Assembly: GCA_009838595.1 (NCBI GenBank)
Contig: VXRI01000244.1
Span: 1 to 8,155, forward strand
DNA from: Chloroflexota bacterium
GTDB lineage: Bacteria; Chloroflexota; Dehalococcoidia; Lucifugimonadales; JADFKI01
Length of the DNA stretch: 8,155 nucleotides
Direction: 5' to 3'
The position numbers were made by a program, and so were the translations under genes. A model generated the notes under the pieces. The model did not search any database and was not told the origin of the DNA. It saw only the letters and a list, made by a program, of their open reading frames with translations. Below, one piece after another: positions 5,739 through 8,155 of the stretch (position 1 is its first letter; each line of letters opens with the position of its first letter).

Positions 5739-6800
5739 ATGGACGACACTCTGCTGGATATACGAAACCTGAAGACTTACTTCTACCTCGATGAGGGCGA
5801 GGTAAGGGCGGTTGACGATGTAACCGTGCGCATCGATCGGGGCAAAGTGCTGGGCGTGGTCGGCGAGAGCGGCTGCGGCAAGAGCGTGCTCGCGCGGTCT
5901 ATTATGCGTATCGTGCGTCCGCCGGGCAGAACCGTTGACGGCGAGATTATCTACCATCGTCCCACACAAAACGGCGACGGAGGCTACGAAGAGATCGACC
6001 TGCAGCAGCTTCCCCAAGACGGCGATGTCATGCGGCGTATTCGTGGCGCGGACATCACGATGGTCTTCCAAGAGCCTATGGTCTCGTTCAGCCCTGTGCA
6101 CACCGTCGGCGATCAGATTGTCGAAGGCATATTGCTGCACCAAGAAGTTACGAAGGAAGAAGCGCGTGAGATTGCCGCGGACACGCTGCGCAAGGTCGGC
6201 ATTCCTAATCCGGAGCAGCGCGTAGATTCGTACCCGTTCAACCTGAGCGGCGGCATGCGGCAGCGCGCGATGATTGCGATGGCGCTGTCGTCCAGCCCGT
6301 CGCTGCTTATCGCGGACGAACCCACGACCGCGCTGGATGTAACTACACAGGCGCAGATTCTTGAACTTATGGCGTCGTTGCAGCGCGAACTCGGCATGGC
6401 GATGATGCTCATCACACACAACCTCGGCGTGGTGGCGCAGATGGCGGAAGAAATCATCGTGATGTATCTGGGCAAAATTGTGGAACGCGCGGATACTGCC
6501 ACGCTATTCCGAGACCCGAAGCACCCGTACACACAGGAGCTGCTAAAGTCCATCCCGCAGATGCGGCGAGAACGACAGACAACGCGCCTGACGGCTATCA
6601 GCGGCACCGTGCCACCGCCTTTCATACGACCGCCGGGTTGCCCGTTCCACCCACGCTGCCCGCAGGCGTTGCCGGGTGTGTGCGATGTGCAAATGCCGCA
6701 AACGCTTGAGGTCGAAGAAGGGCACTCCGTACGCTGCCTGCTGTACGAAAACGACGCGAATACGGTCGCCACGGGCACTGGCGCAATTGAACGGAATTAA
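5739..6800 (+). CDS. ABC importer ATP-binding protein, OppD/DppD type
   Basis: This 353-residue cytoplasmic ATPase powers the importer together with the next gene's product. Walker A GESGCGKS is at 42-49, the Q-loop Gln at 111 (VFQEP), signature LSGGMRQR at 169-176, Walker B LLIADEP at 189-195 with catalytic Glu194, D-loop ALD just after, and H-loop His227. The residue after this His is Asn (THNLGVVA), where many family members have Asp. The C-terminal oligopeptide-transporter extension begins at HPYTQELL and carries Cys301, 307, 315 and 333. This spacing is typical of OppD/DppD proteins, some of which are reported to bind an iron-sulfur cluster. The ATG at 5739 (MDDTLLDIRNLKTYF) matches the usual family start. 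An in-frame GTG at 5715 would add eight residues (VFLTGRYL) with no family support. Neither start has a strong ribosome binding site. The stop codon lies within repeat-like DNA. Confidence 0.95.
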   Translation: MDDTLLDIRNLKTYFYLDEGEVRAVDDVTVRIDRGKVLGVVGESGCGKSVLARSIMRIVRPPGRTVDGEIIYHRPTQNGDGGYEEIDLQQLPQDGDVMRRIRGADITMVFQEPMVSFSPVHTVGDQIVEGILLHQEVTKEEAREIAADTLRKVGIPNPEQRVDSYPFNLSGGMRQRAMIAMALSSSPSLLIADEPTTALDVTTQAQILELMASLQRELGMAMMLITHNLGVVAQMAEEIIVMYLGKIVERADTATLFRDPKHPYTQELLKSIPQMRRERQTTRLTAISGTVPPPFIRPPGCPFHPRCPQALPGVCDVQMPQTLEVEEGHSVRCLLYENDANTVATGTGAIERN

Positions 6801-6872
6801 CAGGAATATGCCCTTCCCTACCTTTCCCCGCCGGATAAGCAGGATATTAGTAGGAACGGGCAGCAGGATTAG
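6793..6872 (+). repeat. Degenerate CAGGAT-type repeat between the two ATPase genes
   Basis: GGATAAGCAGGAT (6833-6845) matches the palindrome arm at 3345-3357 in 11 of 13 positions. CAGGATATTAG (6840-6850) and CAGGATTAG (6864-6872) echo CAGGATGGATTAG at 3352-3364. ATTAACAGGA (6796-6805) is an exact inverse of 3382-3391 and includes the TAA stop of the preceding gene (6798-6800). An imperfect stem pairs TGCCC+TTCC+TAC (6809-6821) with GTA+GGAA+GGGCA (6850-6862), with one bulged C on each side. The last iteration supplies the AGGA ribosome binding site of the next gene. That these are decayed relatives of the upstream element is inference from short matches. Confidence 0.45.
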
Positions 6873-6875
6873 TCG

Positions 6876-7904
6876 ATGAGCACGGAACAGAACGGCAGCA
6901 GCCCGATACTCGATGTCGAGAGCTTGAAGGTATATTTCCCGATACTCGAAGGCTTCCTGCGGCGCACCGTAGGCAATGTAAAGGCAGTTGACGACGTTAG
7001 CTTCAGCCTGAACGAAGGCGAAACCTTCGGGCTTGTGGGCGAGAGCGGTTGCGGCAAGACGACTACCGGCAGGGCTATCCTGCGCGCTATTGAGCCCACC
7101 GATGGCGAAGTGCAGTTCATGATGAAGAGCGGCGATCGCATTAACACCGCGGGCGCGGACCGCGAGACGCTTCGGCTGTTGCGCCAAGAGATGCAGCTCA
7201 TATTCCAGGACCCGTTCGCATCGCTCAACCCGCGTATGACTGTGTTCGATGTGGTCGCGGACCCGCTGCGGGTCAATCGCCTTGCTCGCGGCTCCGAGCT
7301 TGAAGACCGAGTCGCGGAGATGCTGCGGCTCGTCGGGCTGTCCGTCGATTACGCGCGGCGCTATCCGCATGCGTTCAGCGGCGGTCAGAGACAGCGCATA
7401 GGCATCGCGCGCGCGCTCGTTGTCAACCCGCGCCTAGTCATCGCGGATGAACCCGTGTCCGCGCTGGATGTGTCTGTGCAAGCGCAGATCCTCAACTTGA
7501 TGCAGGATTTGCAAGACGAACTGCGTCTGACATACCTTTTCATCAGCCACGACCTCAGCGTGGTGCAGTATTTGTGCCACCGAGTTGCGGTGATGTATGT
7601 GGGCAAGATAGTGGAGGTCTCCTCAACGGAAGACTTGTTCACGCAGCCGCGCCATCCGTACACGCAGGCGTTGCTTTCTTCCGTGCCTGTGCCGAACCCA
7701 GCAGTGCAGTCAAGGGGCATGGTGCTGCAAGGCGAAGTCGCCGACCCCGCCAATCCGCCGTCCGGTTGCTACTTCCATCCGCGCTGCCCGTTCGCCAGAG
7801 ACATCTGCCGCGAGCAAGAGCCGCCGTTGAAGGAAGTGTCTCCGGGCAGGTTCGCAAGCTGCCACTTCGCGGACGAGATAGAGTTGCCGGGCGTGCCGGG
7901 CTAA
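6876..7904 (+). CDS. ABC importer ATP-binding protein, OppF/DppF type
   Basis: This is the second ATPase of the importer, 342 residues, cytoplasmic, expected to pair with the preceding one. Walker A GESGCGKT is at 55-62, the Q-loop Gln at 111 (IFQDPFASLNPRM), signature FSGGQRQR at 167-174, Walker B with Asp191-Glu192, D-loop SALD at 195-198, and H-loop His225 (ISHDLSVV). All catalytic residues are present. FPILEGFLRRTVGNVKAVDD near the start and FQDPFASLNPRM are characteristic of the OppF/DppF branch. The C-terminal extension (HPYTQALLSSVP onward) carries Cys298, 304, 311 and 329, matching the four-cysteine pattern of its partner. The start is supported by AGGA at 6865-6868, 7 nt upstream. 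It is the last gene of the operon, with a strong terminator 73 nt after its stop. Confidence 0.95.
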   Translation: MSTEQNGSSPILDVESLKVYFPILEGFLRRTVGNVKAVDDVSFSLNEGETFGLVGESGCGKTTTGRAILRAIEPTDGEVQFMMKSGDRINTAGADRETLRLLRQEMQLIFQDPFASLNPRMTVFDVVADPLRVNRLARGSELEDRVAEMLRLVGLSVDYARRYPHAFSGGQRQRIGIARALVVNPRLVIADEPVSALDVSVQAQILNLMQDLQDELRLTYLFISHDLSVVQYLCHRVAVMYVGKIVEVSSTEDLFTQPRHPYTQALLSSVPVPNPAVQSRGMVLQGEVADPANPPSGCYFHPRCPFARDICREQEPPLKEVSPGRFASCHFADEIELPGVPG

Positions 7905-7977
7905 CTGACAATTCTCGCTTATCGTTGCTTTGCGCCATCACCATTCCAACATGAACGAGGAATGACACCACGCCCAG

Positions 7978-8009
7978 ACCTTCGCCCGTAAGCGGGTGAA
8001 GGTTTTTTT
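7978..8009 (+). terminator. Rho-independent terminator closing the transporter operon
   Basis: ACCTTCGCCCG (7978-7988) pairs with CGGGTGAAGGT (7993-8003) as an 11-bp stem with one G-U pair and a TAAG loop. It is followed directly by a run of seven Ts (8003-8009). No A-run precedes it, so it works only for + strand transcripts. It separates the importer operon from the MFS gene at 8045. Confidence 0.9.
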
Positions 8010-8044
8010 GAAGCGAATTCTCGAAAGGACACCGCCACATTCCG

Positions 8045-8155
8045 ATGCCCAACACACCAGCCTCGCCATCGAGGCGGAACAGCGTGCCGACTATCAACCT
8101 TCTATCGAACCTGCTCAATCGCGCGCCGTTCCATTATGCTTGGATTGTCGTGGGG
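8045..8155 (+). CDS. Probable MFS transporter, N-terminal 37 codons only
   Basis: The frame opens at an ATG and runs to the right edge without a stop. It reads MPNTPASPSRRNSVP, then INLLSNLLNRAPFHYAWIVVG. A polar, basic N-terminus followed by F-H-Y-A-W-I-V-V-G entering a membrane helix is typical of the start of major facilitator superfamily carriers, especially monocarboxylate/oxalate-type members (HYGW/HYAW-V-V). A GAAAGGA run at 8023-8029 could be its ribosome binding site, but the 15-nt distance to the ATG is long. Either the site is weak or a non-ATG start is used. It lies beyond the operon terminator, so it needs its own promoter, which I do not see in the short gap. The family call rests on few residues. 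Confidence 0.6.
   Translation, partial: MPNTPASPSRRNSVPTINLLSNLLNRAPFHYAWIVVG

Noticed and set aside
1..8155. CRISPR array, tRNA, rRNA or transposase gene
   Set aside because: No regularly spaced direct repeats, cloverleaf, rRNA-like stretch or transposase motif was seen.

Overview
The window holds one nearly complete importer locus of the oligopeptide/dipeptide (Opp/Dpp) ABC family on the + strand. It is flanked upstream by the 3' part of an NHL-repeat beta-propeller gene and downstream by the first 37 codons of a probable major facilitator superfamily (MFS) transporter. The DNA is moderately GC-rich. All convincing genes are on the + strand. A binding lipoprotein with a long Val/Glu/Lys linker, the extended-loop OppC-type permease and intergenic palindromic repeats together suggest an uncultivated bacterium, most likely Chloroflexota (SAR202/Dehalococcoidia-like). 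That placement is inference from style, not a phylogenetic result.

Layout. Bases 1-950: NHL propeller, open at the left edge. Bases 951-1152: intergenic region with a near-consensus sigma70 promoter (TTGACA, 17-nt spacer, TAATAT), a 7-bp inverted repeat around its -10 box, and a purine-rich ribosome binding site. Bases 1153-3324: substrate-binding lipoprotein. Bases 3422-4408 and 4443-5594: the two inner-membrane permeases. Bases 5739-6800 and 6876-7904: the two ATPases, each with the C-terminal oligopeptide-type extension and four cysteines. Bases 7978-8009: a strong intrinsic terminator that closes the transcription unit. Bases 8045-8155: start of the MFS gene.

How it works together. The lipoprotein would capture an oligopeptide, oligosaccharide or similar solute outside the membrane. 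The two permeases form the channel and the two ATPases drive import. One promoter, one terminator and the same strand throughout support a single operon in the order binding protein, permease, permease, ATPase, ATPase. The substrate cannot be read from the sequence.

The least ordinary parts are non-coding. The gaps between operon genes are wide (97, 34, 144 and 75 nt), and each holds a palindrome or repeat-like sequence. Three of them share short matches to one another around ATAGACAGG / CAGGAT...ATTAG. In two places the repeat-like sequence runs into the stop codon of the preceding gene. I do not see a novel multi-gene system. The coding content is a recognisable transporter.
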